A stretch of 15,168 nucleotides of DNA from CAZVAO01 sp964625175 (GTDB lineage Bacteria; Bacillota; UBA994; PWPR01): assembly GCA_964625175.1 (NCBI GenBank), contig CAZVAO010000057.1, forward strand, positions 1 through 15,168, written 5' to 3'. Shown piece by piece: positions 1-6,240 of the stretch. The translations under genes were made by a program, and so were the position numbers. The notes below the pieces were generated by a model that made no database searches, was not told where the DNA came from, and saw only the letters and a list, made by a program, of their open reading frames with translations. Each line of letters opens with the position of its first letter. Within the stretch, counting starts at the first letter, position 1.

Positions 1-5
1 CAGCT

Positions 6-15
6 ACAGCGCTGT
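6..15. repeat. 10-bp perfect palindrome ACAGCGCTGT at the predicted start site
   Basis: ACAGCGCTGT is self-complementary and lies about 8 bases downstream of the -10 box of the leftward promoter, around its expected transcription start. It could be a second operator site. Short palindromes also arise by chance, so confidence is low. Confidence 0.25.
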
Positions 16-22
16 TAATATG

Positions 23-52
23 AGTATAGTTGACGAGGGGGTCAATCGTCAA
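23..52 (-). promoter_or_regulatory. Leftward sigma-A-type promoter for a gene beyond the left edge
   Basis: On the minus strand a -35 box TTGACG (47-52) is followed after 18 bases by a -10 box TATACT (23-28). This is one of the best promoter matches in the window. It lies downstream of the Nudix stop codon and points left, so its target gene must begin before position 1. Its spacer contains an inverted repeat and its predicted start site falls on a palindrome, both listed separately. The match is seen directly; promoter activity is inferred. Confidence 0.55.
30..45. repeat. Inverted repeat TTGAC-N6-GTCAA inside the promoter spacer
   Basis: TTGAC at 30-34 and GTCAA at 41-45 form a perfect 5-bp inverted repeat with a 6-base centre. 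A third copy of GTCAA lies at 48-52 within the -35 box. A dimeric repressor bound here would block the leftward promoter. This is an operator guess from position and symmetry only. Confidence 0.35.
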
Positions 53-96
53 ACAACCAGATCAATCAATTTTATCAGGACCCATCGCAAACATGA

Positions 97-627
97 CTAG
101 TTAGTCACCATTTGCTCCCTAAGCCGCTGATACGGCATCTTCTGATAAACCACATACTTCACGCCACCACTTGCTGCAATTAAGTCTCGCAGGCGGTCCA
201 GTTGGAGTTGATCTTCAATCATGGTCTGGGCCTCAGCTTCGTCTACCCATTTTGACTCTGAATTTTCACGACTGGTGGCTAACACCTCAGTCAGAGCCTC
301 ACATTGAAAGGCGAGGATGATTTTGGGCGGATAGGCTTGATTATGTTCCGGGAACTCCTCACCCTGCACATTTGTGTAGATTACAACAAGCTTAGACTGC
401 CCAATCTCAACCCTGGTCTCTTCAGCAACTTCGCGCTGAAGTGATACGAGAAGATCCTCTCCAGGTTTCACAAACCCTCCAGGGATATCCCAGCCGCGTC
501 GGAAATGCTTGACCAATAGAATTTGGCCTGCCTTATTGCGCACAAACGCACATACAGCTAATGCGTGATTGTTCATCATATCCATCCCTTCAAAGACAAA
601 CGGACCCCTTTGCGAGGCCCGCTTCAT
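97..627 (-). CDS. Nudix family hydrolase
   Basis: A Nudix-fold pyrophosphohydrolase of 176 residues, expected to cleave nucleoside diphosphate-linked substrates with a divalent metal. The Nudix box spans residues 51-73: G51, E57, R65-E66 and E69-E70 are all present, so the catalytic helix looks intact, but the consensus glycine near the box end is R72. The substrate cannot be told from sequence. The gene begins 8 bases after the glnS stop, with AAGG 6 bases ahead of the ATG, so it is probably co-transcribed with glnS. In-frame ATGs at codons 15, 17 and 18 also follow a purine-rich GAAGGG, and the Nudix domain starts only at about residue 21, so a shorter 159-162-residue product is possible. 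The C-terminal 40 residues lack a recognisable motif. The family is secure, the function is not. Confidence 0.88.
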   Translation of the reverse strand: MKRASQRGPFVFEGMDMMNNHALAVCAFVRNKAGQILLVKHFRRGWDIPGGFVKPGEDLLVSLQREVAEETRVEIGQSKLVVIYTNVQGEEFPEHNQAYPPKIILAFQCEALTEVLATSRENSESKWVDEAEAQTMIEDQLQLDRLRDLIAASGGVKYVVYQKMPYQRLREQMVTN

Positions 628-635
628 TTATAACC

Positions 636-2306
636 TTATTTTTTCGGATGCCAAGAAGACTTTAGTGAAACAATTTGATTGAATACTTGCTTGTCGCTAT
701 CTTTATACTTCGGGTCAATGAAGTAATAAGCATCGCGAATGAACTGGAAGCGCTCATTGATGTTCACATCCCGATAACTCGCTTCAACAAGTGCATCTGG
801 GAAGATGACCTTGGAAGCAGGGTCAATGGCGGAAGCCAAATCTTCGCTATCCTCCATCCCCTCTTTAAATAAGTTTCCAAAGACGCGCACCTCAATATTT
901 TCAGCGGTATCCGCATGTACGTAGTGAATGGTGCCGTTCGGTTTGCGATCCGTAAATCCACCACCACTCTTGGTCTCGACATCATAGGTACAAAGCAACT
1001 CAACGACATTCCCTTGCTCGTCCTTAATGACCTCGTTGCATTTGATGAAATAGGCGTGCTTGAGGCGCACTTCGAGTCCAGGCGCTAAACGCTTGTACTT
1101 GCGTGGTGGGTTCTCACTGAAATCCTCGCGATCAATATAGATATGGCGACCGAATGGTACTTGACGGTTGCCCATTTCTGGGGCAGCAGGATTAAGCTCA
1201 CCCTCAAGATACTCCACTTCCCCTTCAGGGTAGTTGGTAATGGTGACTTTCAAGGGACGCAAGACCGCCATAATGCGGGGTGACTTCTCTTTGAGATCAT
1301 CGCGCACAAAATGTTCAAGCATCGCATAGTCTACTAGACTATCCGCTTTGGAAACGCCAGCAGCCTCAACAAAGTTAATGAGTGCTTCAGGTGTATAGCC
1401 TCGTCGTCGAAGTCCTGCTATGGTTACAAGTCGTGGGTCGGTCCAGTCTTCCACTAAACCCATTTCAGTAAGCGCTTTGATTTTGCGCTTGCTGGTAAGA
1501 GAATTCGTGATGTAAAGTCGCGCAAACTCAATCTGGCGTGGGGTGTGTGGCAATCCCGAATGCTGCACATACCAATCGTAAAGTGGACGATGGTCTTCAT
1601 ATTCTTTGGAACACAGTGAATGACTGATGCCTTCCATCGCATCACCGAGGGGGTGCGAGAAATCATACATCGGATAAATACACCAGTCATTACCCGTACG
1701 ATGGTGGGAAGCATACATAATTCGATACATTACCGGATCGCGCAGATTAATATTCGGGCTTTGCATATCAATTTTAGAACGCAGAACCTTATCTCCATCT
1801 GCAAACTCACCGTTTTTCATCCGCTCAAAGAGATCTAGGTTCTCCTCAACTGAACGCTCACGACAGGGGCTATCGACACCAGGCTCCGTCAATGTGCCGC
1901 GGTATTCGCGCATTTCATCTTTTGAAAGGTCATCCACATAGGCATGACCCTCTTTAATCATGTGAATAGCGATCTCATAAAATTTTTGGAAGTAATCAGA
2001 GCAGAAAAACAAACGGTCTCCCCAATCATAGCCGAGCCAACGGATATCATCTTTGATTGATTCGACAAATTCATCATCCTCTGCCTTGGGATTCGTATCG
2101 TCAAAACGCAAGTTACATAATCCATTATATTTTACGGCTGTTCCGAAGTCGATCATGATTGCTTTAACATGACCGATATGGAGGAAACCGTTGGGTTCGG
2201 GTGGGAAACGGGTATGAATCTGCGTATAAACGCCCTCTTCAATGTCCTGATTGATAAATCGCTCAATAAAATTCGTTGCTTCAATGGGTTTCGCTTTTTC
2301 CATCAT
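636..2306 (-). CDS. glnS: Glutaminyl-tRNA synthetase
   Basis: Class I aminoacyl-tRNA synthetase that charges tRNA-Gln with glutamine in the cytoplasm. The 556-residue length is normal for bacterial GlnRS. The ATP-binding signature PPEPNGFLHIGH lies at 35-46 with the HIGH motif at 43-46. The acceptor-binding region includes FDDTNP (68-73) and YDFSHPLGD (214-222). The second class I signature reads LTSKR (270-274), where VMSKR is more usual. LRRRGYTPEAL follows at 299-309. Residues from about 340 to the end form the beta-barrel anticodon-binding domain. Two adjacent ATGs start the gene; AAGGGG lies 4 bases before the first and 7 before the second, so the second may be used. Many Bacillota make Gln-tRNA indirectly with GatCAB; a direct GlnRS suggests a lineage that has acquired or kept glnS. 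It heads a two-gene unit with the Nudix gene. Confidence 0.97.
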   Translation of the reverse strand: MMEKAKPIEATNFIERFINQDIEEGVYTQIHTRFPPEPNGFLHIGHVKAIMIDFGTAVKYNGLCNLRFDDTNPKAEDDEFVESIKDDIRWLGYDWGDRLFFCSDYFQKFYEIAIHMIKEGHAYVDDLSKDEMREYRGTLTEPGVDSPCRERSVEENLDLFERMKNGEFADGDKVLRSKIDMQSPNINLRDPVMYRIMYASHHRTGNDWCIYPMYDFSHPLGDAMEGISHSLCSKEYEDHRPLYDWYVQHSGLPHTPRQIEFARLYITNSLTSKRKIKALTEMGLVEDWTDPRLVTIAGLRRRGYTPEALINFVEAAGVSKADSLVDYAMLEHFVRDDLKEKSPRIMAVLRPLKVTITNYPEGEVEYLEGELNPAAPEMGNRQVPFGRHIYIDREDFSENPPRKYKRLAPGLEVRLKHAYFIKCNEVIKDEQGNVVELLCTYDVETKSGGGFTDRKPNGTIHYVHADTAENIEVRVFGNLFKEGMEDSEDLASAIDPASKVIFPDALVEASYRDVNINERFQFIRDAYYFIDPKYKDSDKQVFNQIVSLKSSWHPKK

Positions 2307-2333
2307 CTAACCCCTTTCCTTCAGGTTTGTCTT

Positions 2334-2342
2334 ATTTTAGCA
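2334..2342 (-). promoter_or_regulatory. Extended -10 promoter of glnS
   Basis: On the minus strand TGC-TAAAAT fits an extended -10 element (TGnTATAAT). It sits 28 bases before the glnS start, predicting a leader of about 20 bases, enough for the ribosome binding site only. No good -35 box is seen at 16-18 bases. So short a leader leaves no room for a T-box riboswitch. Confidence 0.4.
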
Positions 2343-2349
2343 CATTGCC

Positions 2350-2367
2350 GCAACTAAAAAAAGTTGC
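2350..2367. repeat. Inverted repeat GCAACT-N6-AGTTGC between divergent promoters
   Basis: GCAACT (2350-2355) and AGTTGC (2362-2367) are perfect inverted copies around six adenines. The element lies between the glnS -10 box and the candidate -10 box of the pentapeptide gene, about where the glnS -35 region would fall. It could be an operator shared by both genes. It is not followed by a T-run suited to termination on the plus strand. Confidence 0.3.
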
Positions 2368-2394
2368 TGATGGCGGAATATCACAATCTAGATA

Positions 2395-2403
2395 TGATAA
2401 AAT
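2395..2403 (+). promoter_or_regulatory. Candidate extended -10 promoter of the pentapeptide gene
   Basis: TGA-TAAAAT matches an extended -10 element on the plus strand, 40 bases before the chosen ATG. A TTGCTG at 2364-2369 is too far away (28 bases) to be its -35 box. The assignment rests on position and a single element. Confidence 0.3.
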
Positions 2404-2443
2404 GATTATTGTAAAAAAGTTCGCCGAAAACGGAGTGTGGAAT

Positions 2444-3088
2444 ATGAATAAACAACCCTTTGGGGTTCACGCCGCTCAAATCCCTGATGAAAACCTGCTA
2501 CAAATTATCACACCAGAATGGGTTGACGAGGGAATGATCTATAATGCTTTGATTGCCGATCAGGACTTTGATCAAGTCACTGCACGTTTAGTACGCATTA
2601 AAAATAGTATTTTTAGGAACTGTGTTTTTACGAAGTCAATACTTGAAAAATTGGAATTAACCGATGTGCGATTTGAAAACTGTGACTTGGCGGGAATCGA
2701 CTGTATGGCCAGCACATTTCAGCGCGTGGAGTTCCTAAATTGTCGGCTCACGGGTGCTGGTTTTCCTGAGGCCAGCTGGATCGACACCTATTTTCGAGAT
2801 TGTCAGGCAGACTATTTGTCTTGTCGCTTTGCGAGTTGGAAGCGTGTCTTACTGCGCGACACGCGCATCAACCAGGGAGATCTGAGTAGCTCGGAATTCA
2901 CAAAGGTTAAATTCCGCGATTGTCAGATGACAGCGAGTGACCTATCCAACATCCGCTTCAAAGAAGTCGATCTCAGTGGCTCGCAAATCCAGGGGTCTGC
3001 CTTCAGCGTGATGCGACTGAGAGGGCTAACCATCGATGCGAGCCAGTGCTTGGATATCGCTAAATTGCTCAACGTAACGATTGAATAA
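2444..3088 (+). CDS. Pentapeptide-repeat protein with a 20-residue cysteine ladder
   Basis: A 214-residue protein built of pentapeptide repeats, which fold as a right-handed quadrilateral beta-helix with four repeats (20 residues) per turn. Coils run from about residue 45 to 200. At the same position of successive turns lie C60, C80, C100, C120, T140, C160, S180 and S200, each three residues after a hydrophobic centre (F57, F77, F97, F117, L137, F157, L177, I197). There is no signal peptide or membrane segment, so it is probably cytosolic. The ATG at 2444 was chosen because GGAG lies 8 bases upstream and a longer reading frame would overlap glnS and its promoter. Known family members include the DNA-mimicking gyrase protectors Qnr and MfpA, but no feature here proves that role. 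It is divergent from glnS and followed by a repeat-rich gap. Confidence 0.85.
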   Translation: MNKQPFGVHAAQIPDENLLQIITPEWVDEGMIYNALIADQDFDQVTARLVRIKNSIFRNCVFTKSILEKLELTDVRFENCDLAGIDCMASTFQRVEFLNCRLTGAGFPEASWIDTYFRDCQADYLSCRFASWKRVLLRDTRINQGDLSSSEFTKVKFRDCQMTASDLSNIRFKEVDLSGSQIQGSAFSVMRLRGLTIDASQCLDIAKLLNVTIE

Positions 3089-3120
3089 TGATGATTAAAC
3101 AATGGTTGAGCGGTGGTGGA

Positions 3121-3141
3121 ACGATTGTTAAACGATTGTTA
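3121..3141 (+). repeat. Tandem ACGATTGTTA, 11-base period
   Basis: ACGATTGTTA occurs at 3121-3130 and again at 3132-3141, one base apart. A related GTAACGATTG lies at the end of the pentapeptide gene, suggesting local expansion of the sequence near the stop codon. Confidence 0.7.
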
Positions 3142-3159
3142 GAGGATGGTTGGTCAGGT

Positions 3160-3251
3160 TAAATGCTTTGTCAAGCGATAGCCTTTTAGGCGTTAGGCGT
3201 TAGGCGTTAGGGTGAGTATAAATGCTTTGCCTGGCAATGGCCAAGCGATAG
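3160..3251 (+). repeat. Duplicated two-part module flanking a heptamer array
   Basis: TAAATGCTTTG occurs at 3160-3170 and 3219-3229. CAAGCGATAG occurs at 3172-3181 and 3242-3251. The two parts are 1 base apart in the first copy and 12 apart in the second, and the heptamer array lies between the copies. This looks like a duplicated unit with an insertion in one copy. Confidence 0.7.
3186..3212 (+). repeat. Heptamer tandem repeat (TTAGGCG)3 plus TTAGGG
   Basis: TTAGGCG is repeated perfectly at 3186-3192, 3193-3199 and 3200-3206, followed by the partial copy TTAGGG. Short heptamer arrays are prone to slippage and vary between strains. No function is evident. Confidence 0.85.
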
Positions 3252-3394
3252 TCGAGCCCCATGGTGTTCCAAACGGGGCAAGTGGTTGTTGCGAGTATAG
3301 AGGCCCTACCACTAATCTGTCATTCAGAGGAGCATAGGGGATGATTATTTTACCTCTTAAGCTATTCCGCCATTAAGCCTTTCACCTTTCCAAT

Positions 3395-3410
3395 TGACCA
3401 ACTGACCAAC
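3395..3410 (+). repeat. Tandem octamer TGACCAAC x2 beside a TA run
   Basis: TGACCAAC is repeated at 3395-3402 and 3403-3410 and is directly followed by TATATATATT, which runs into the stop codon of the leftward methyltransferase. Confidence 0.6.
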
Positions 3411-3418
3411 TATATATA

Positions 3419-4069
3419 TTAATTCAATTTAGACCGTGCAATAAACTCCCAAGTCGTCTTCGCTTTGCCCCAGCGGGCGGTGGTTACTTCTTCGAGCAAC
3501 TCAAACTCAAAATCTGTAAAGAATTGTTCGAACTGTCTGCGGTCAAAGTGGCGCACTCGCTTACCTTTGTAACGAAAATAGTTTGGCGCAATCTCATCGA
3601 GTGGTTCATTAATCCCCTCAAGCGTTTTGGTTGAGTTGACTCTTCCTACAAAATAGCCATTTGGCACAAGAACTCGCTGAATCTCCTGCAAAATTTCTGT
3701 GGTCGTATCCTCCGCAAAATAATGGATGGATAGGTTGGCAAAAACCATTTGGAAGCTATTATGATCAAATGGGAATGGCTTGGCCATATCAAAATGAGCG
3801 GTTTGAATCGCGGGCACCCTCTTTTGAAGCTGGTCCAAAACAGCTTTTGAGATGTCACTTGCGATCACATCAAAACCACTAGCCACTAAGTACTGGGAGA
3901 ACTGACCGAGTCCACAGCCCAAATCGAGCGCTCTACCCCGCGGTATACGCCCGAAAAGCTCTTTATATTTATCTAGCCACAAGTCTTGCAAGAAATCCAC
4001 TTTTTCACCATCAGCTCCGCTTAAATAGCGTTGCCAGTACTCTTCGCTCCAGTATTTTTCTGAACTCAT
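3419..4069 (-). CDS. Class I SAM-dependent methyltransferase
   Basis: A 216-residue cytosolic methyltransferase of the Methyltransf_11/25 type. In the numbering from the chosen ATG, motif I LDLGCGLGQ lies at 48-56, the acidic residue ending strand 2 is D72 (in VIASDIS), and AHFDMAKPFPF at 91-101 supplies the adenine-contacting D94; FANLSIHYF follows at 110-118. These features are enough for SAM binding but do not give the substrate. A GTG three codons upstream would leave AGGA immediately adjacent, too close, whereas AGGAG is spaced 8 bases from the ATG at 4069, so that start is chosen. It is the last gene of a four-gene leftward cluster, 14 bases after the acetyltransferase gene. No clear terminator follows it. 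Confidence 0.88.
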   Translation of the reverse strand: MSSEKYWSEEYWQRYLSGADGEKVDFLQDLWLDKYKELFGRIPRGRALDLGCGLGQFSQYLVASGFDVIASDISKAVLDQLQKRVPAIQTAHFDMAKPFPFDHNSFQMVFANLSIHYFAEDTTTEILQEIQRVLVPNGYFVGRVNSTKTLEGINEPLDEIAPNYFRYKGKRVRHFDRRQFEQFFTDFEFELLEEVTTARWGKAKTTWEFIARSKLN

Positions 4070-4083
4070 CTCCCACACTCCTA

Positions 4084-4554
4084 TTAGGATTCATGCTTAG
4101 GTAGCATACAGACCATGGGCACAAACCGGATTCCATTGATTATTTGCTCACTGTCCGTGTCAACAAATCCCAGATGGTGGTAGGCCTCAACCGCGTAGGG
4201 TGAAGAATTCACCGAAATCTTACCAGCACCCGCACGTAAACAGTCTTTAATAACCTCCTGCAACAGAAGCCTAGCGATACCCTGACGATGAAACTCTTTT
4301 CGTACAAATAGGAGCGATATATGGTTAACACCACGAGTTGCTATAACCCCTAATAAATTCTCTAGGTCAAAACATCCCCAAAATAGTAGTTTGCCCTGAT
4401 TAAATTTCGCAATGATCGAATCATAGTCGATATATTTTCTAAATTCAGCAATGCCTGCGCGTGAATAGTCCCCTGCCTCAAACTCTTCAAAGACTTCCCA
4501 TACCAATTCAAGTGCCGCCTGAAGCTCTTCTCTCCTTAGGATCCTGATTTCCAT
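4084..4554 (-). CDS. GNAT family N-acetyltransferase
   Basis: A 156-residue GNAT acyltransferase, expected to move an acetyl group from acetyl-CoA to an amine. Motif A spans about 82-101 with the pyrophosphate-binding loop RQGIAR at 90-95. Motif B includes NSSPYAVEAYHHLGF at 116-130, where Y125 sits in the usual place for a general acid. The reading frame continues upstream into the PLP-enzyme gene, but the ATG at 4554 is preceded by AGGGGTG at suitable spacing and lies 10 bases past the previous stop, with the ribosome binding site overlapping that stop codon; this suggests translational coupling. The substrate is unknown. Possible roles include modifying the product of the neighbouring PLP and methyltransferase enzymes, or detoxification. 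Confidence 0.88.
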   Translation of the reverse strand: MEIRILRREELQAALELVWEVFEEFEAGDYSRAGIAEFRKYIDYDSIIAKFNQGKLLFWGCFDLENLLGVIATRGVNHISLLFVRKEFHRQGIARLLLQEVIKDCLRAGAGKISVNSSPYAVEAYHHLGFVDTDSEQIINGIRFVPMVCMLPKHES

Positions 4555-4564
4555 TAAAACACCC

Positions 4565-5551
4565 CTATTTCTGAGGCTGGAACAATTCTGCATAGCCGAA
4601 AAACGCCGGTCCGCCACCCGTGTGAATGATACAGGTAGGATCCGTAGGCTTAATTGCTCCTTGCTTAACGAGGCCATGTAAACTTGCGAAGACTTTGGCG
4701 TTGTAAACATGGTCAATAATAATTCCCTCATTGGCCGCTAAATCACGAATGGCCTGTAAGGATGCCTCGGTCGTTTTCCCCCAACCCTCACCCATCCACT
4801 GGTCATATAGTTTGGTTACCACAGGGTATTCAATAGGGGGAACAATTCCCGTGAGTTCAGCCAATTGCTTCAGATTACGCTCCAAAATAGCATGAAGCTT
4901 CGCTATGGGATACTCGACACTAACGACGTGTACTTGAAATGGCTTTTCTAATAACAGATTACCATAGATAAATCCTGCTGCGGTAAAACCCATCGCCCCG
5001 ACGATGACAACCTGTTTAATCCCTAGGCGCTTTTCTTCACTTTGCTGAGCGATTTCCTGAGCGCAATGGTAGTAGCCCAACGTTCCGACAAACTCGTCGT
5101 TGATGATGTAGGGTTTGTGGCCAATGACACGCAGTTGATCCGCCAAATGACGGGTATAGTCACCGCGCGCTTCCTCATCGATGGAACCCATAAAGTGGCA
5201 TTCTGCTCCATACAGGTGATTCAATAGCGCATTCCCTTGATAAAACGCTGGTTCGTCCCCATTGTGAATAACCACGCACTTGATTTTAACTTTGGCGCAG
5301 GCCGCAGCCGTTAGGCGGACCAAATTCGATTGCACCCCACCAGCAACCAAGATCACATCACATTCTCTGGCCAAAGCCTCACCGAGCCAATACTCCATCT
5401 TGCGCATTTTATTACCACCAAATCCATAGAGATTGAGGTCGTCGCGCTTAATATATAATTTCTCCAGGCCACTTAAGATCCCATAATTAGTTAATTCATG
5501 AATCGGTGTTGGCCATTGTTCCAAAGTCAATCGTGGAAATTTTCTCAACAT
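4565..5551 (-). CDS. PLP-dependent D-cysteine desulfhydrase/ACC deaminase-family enzyme
   Basis: A 328-residue fold-type II PLP enzyme, the usual size for D-cysteine desulfhydrase (DcyD) and ACC deaminase, which release ammonia and an alpha-keto acid. The PLP lysine is K48 in GGNKMRK (45-51), and HTGGGPAFF (310-318) matches the C-terminal family signature. Several positions differ from what I recall of DcyD: the QSNH motif reads QSNL (74-77), the phosphate-cup region reads GAMGFTAAG (185-193) instead of a glycine-serine-rich loop, and DPVYTGK appears as DHVYNAK (280-286). The true substrate may therefore differ from D-cysteine. GGGAGG lies 7 bases before the ATG. It is second in the operon, 31 bases after the O-methyltransferase gene. 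The family is secure, the reaction uncertain. Confidence 0.85.
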   Translation of the reverse strand: MLRKFPRLTLEQWPTPIHELTNYGILSGLEKLYIKRDDLNLYGFGGNKMRKMEYWLGEALARECDVILVAGGVQSNLVRLTAAACAKVKIKCVVIHNGDEPAFYQGNALLNHLYGAECHFMGSIDEEARGDYTRHLADQLRVIGHKPYIINDEFVGTLGYYHCAQEIAQQSEEKRLGIKQVVIVGAMGFTAAGFIYGNLLLEKPFQVHVVSVEYPIAKLHAILERNLKQLAELTGIVPPIEYPVVTKLYDQWMGEGWGKTTEASLQAIRDLAANEGIIIDHVYNAKVFASLHGLVKQGAIKPTDPTCIIHTGGGPAFFGYAELFQPQK

Positions 5552-5564
5552 TGGGTTGCCTCCC

Positions 5565-5579
5565 TCACAGAATATGTGA
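5565..5579. repeat. Inverted repeat TCACA-N5-TGTGA in the operon's first gap
   Basis: TCACA (5565-5569) and TGTGA (5575-5579) are inverted copies in the 31-base gap between the O-methyltransferase stop and the PLP-enzyme start, just upstream of the latter's ribosome binding site. The half-sites are those of CRP-type operators but in the opposite arrangement. It could be a small intercistronic hairpin or a chance match. Confidence 0.3.
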
Positions 5580-5582
5580 ATA

Positions 5583-6200
5583 TTATATTTTCACACTGAC
5601 CGTTAAACCATCACCAACTGGAATAAGGACACTGGATAACCGAGAATCGCTGAATACTTTTTGATTGTAGGCATCTACTGCTGAGCGGATGGTCGCATAG
5701 CGATTGGTTACAGCTAAGAGCGTATCATCTGCAATAATTAGGCCCTTTGGCCGCACGAGCCGGATGCATTCTTCCAATAAGGGTACATACAGGTTCTTCC
5801 GTGAGTCTTGAAAGATGATATCGTACTCGCGATGCAAATAGGGCAGCAATTCGGCCGCATCCGCACACACCATTTCTACAACATCCTGTAAACCCGCGCT
5901 TTCAATATTCTTGCGGGCTTGCCAATAGAGGTCCTCATCTTTTTCAACTGTAAGCAGTTTACCGCCAGTCATTCGCAAAGCGGTTGCCAACCAAATCGTT
6001 GAGTACCCTAGGCAGGTCCCCAATTCCAAGACCTGCTGCGCATTCTGCGCGAGAACCAAGGTGTGCAAGGTTTGCCCTGTTTCTGGTTCAACATGGGGCA
6101 AGGCATTTAAAATGTCCAAATGCTGTGCCGCTACCACATCTAAATAGGAATGTGGTAGAATTAGATAGTGGCTCAGATATTTTTCTAAATCTTCTTTCAT
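5583..6200 (-). CDS. O-methyltransferase, catechol-OMT/YrrM-like
   Basis: A 205-residue SAM-dependent enzyme of the Methyltransf_3 family, which covers small-molecule catechol-type O-methyltransferases and the tRNA-modifying TrmR (YrrM) of Bacillus. In numbering from the chosen ATG, motif I LELGTCLGYST lies at 59-69, the ribose-binding acid is in TVEKDEDLY (83-91), and a metal-site-like segment reads IFQDSRKNLY (127-136), followed by LIIADD (152-157). The aspartates fit the metal-binding pattern of this family, although the usual DADK is DSRK. The ATG at 6200 was chosen because AGGTGA lies 5 bases upstream; GTG and ATG codons at 6209 and 6206 have no spaced ribosome binding site. It is first in the four-gene operon and divergent from the YihY-type gene only 40 bases away. 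It may act on RNA or on a small metabolite. Confidence 0.87.
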   Translation of the reverse strand: MKEDLEKYLSHYLILPHSYLDVVAAQHLDILNALPHVEPETGQTLHTLVLAQNAQQVLELGTCLGYSTIWLATALRMTGGKLLTVEKDEDLYWQARKNIESAGLQDVVEMVCADAAELLPYLHREYDIIFQDSRKNLYVPLLEECIRLVRPKGLIIADDTLLAVTNRYATIRSAVDAYNQKVFSDSRLSSVLIPVGDGLTVSVKI

Positions 6201-6240
6201 TCTCATCACCTGTATTTTGGATCGCGTTAGGAGCGTTATG

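Larger units (their letters stand above)
3089..3418. other. Repeat-rich non-coding gap between convergent genes
   Basis: This 330-base stretch separates the ends of the pentapeptide gene and the leftward methyltransferase. No credible gene, tRNA or standard terminator was found. It contains several short direct repeats: an 11-base period, a heptamer array, a duplicated two-part module and an 8-base doublet next to a TA run. GCCCC (3256-3260) and GGGGC (3275-3279) could form a weak hairpin. Such gaps between convergent genes often collect repeats; a small RNA cannot be excluded. Confidence 0.6.

Noticed and set aside
2276..2443. Longer N-terminus for the pentapeptide-repeat protein
   Set aside because: It would overlap the glnS start and promoter and has no ribosome binding site, whereas the ATG at 2444 has a well-spaced GGAG.
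2444..3088. Naming the pentapeptide protein a Qnr-type quinolone resistance factor
   Set aside because: It shares only the general fold; the N-terminal half and repeat sequence do not resemble Qnr as I know it.
3341..3376. Tiny frame of 11 codons (MIILPLKLFRH)
   Set aside because: The purines before its ATG are too close to act as a ribosome binding site, and there is no supporting signal.
3394..3422. Plus-strand promoter-like pair TTGACC, 17 bases, TATTAA
   Set aside because: It points into the 3' end of the leftward methyltransferase with no rightward gene behind it, and it is made of the TGACCAAC doublet and a TA run, so it is probably a by-product of the repeats.
4555..4731. Longer N-terminus for the GNAT acetyltransferase
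   Set aside because: It would lie inside the PLP-enzyme gene on the same strand, and the GNAT fold begins at the ATG at 4554, which has its own ribosome binding site.
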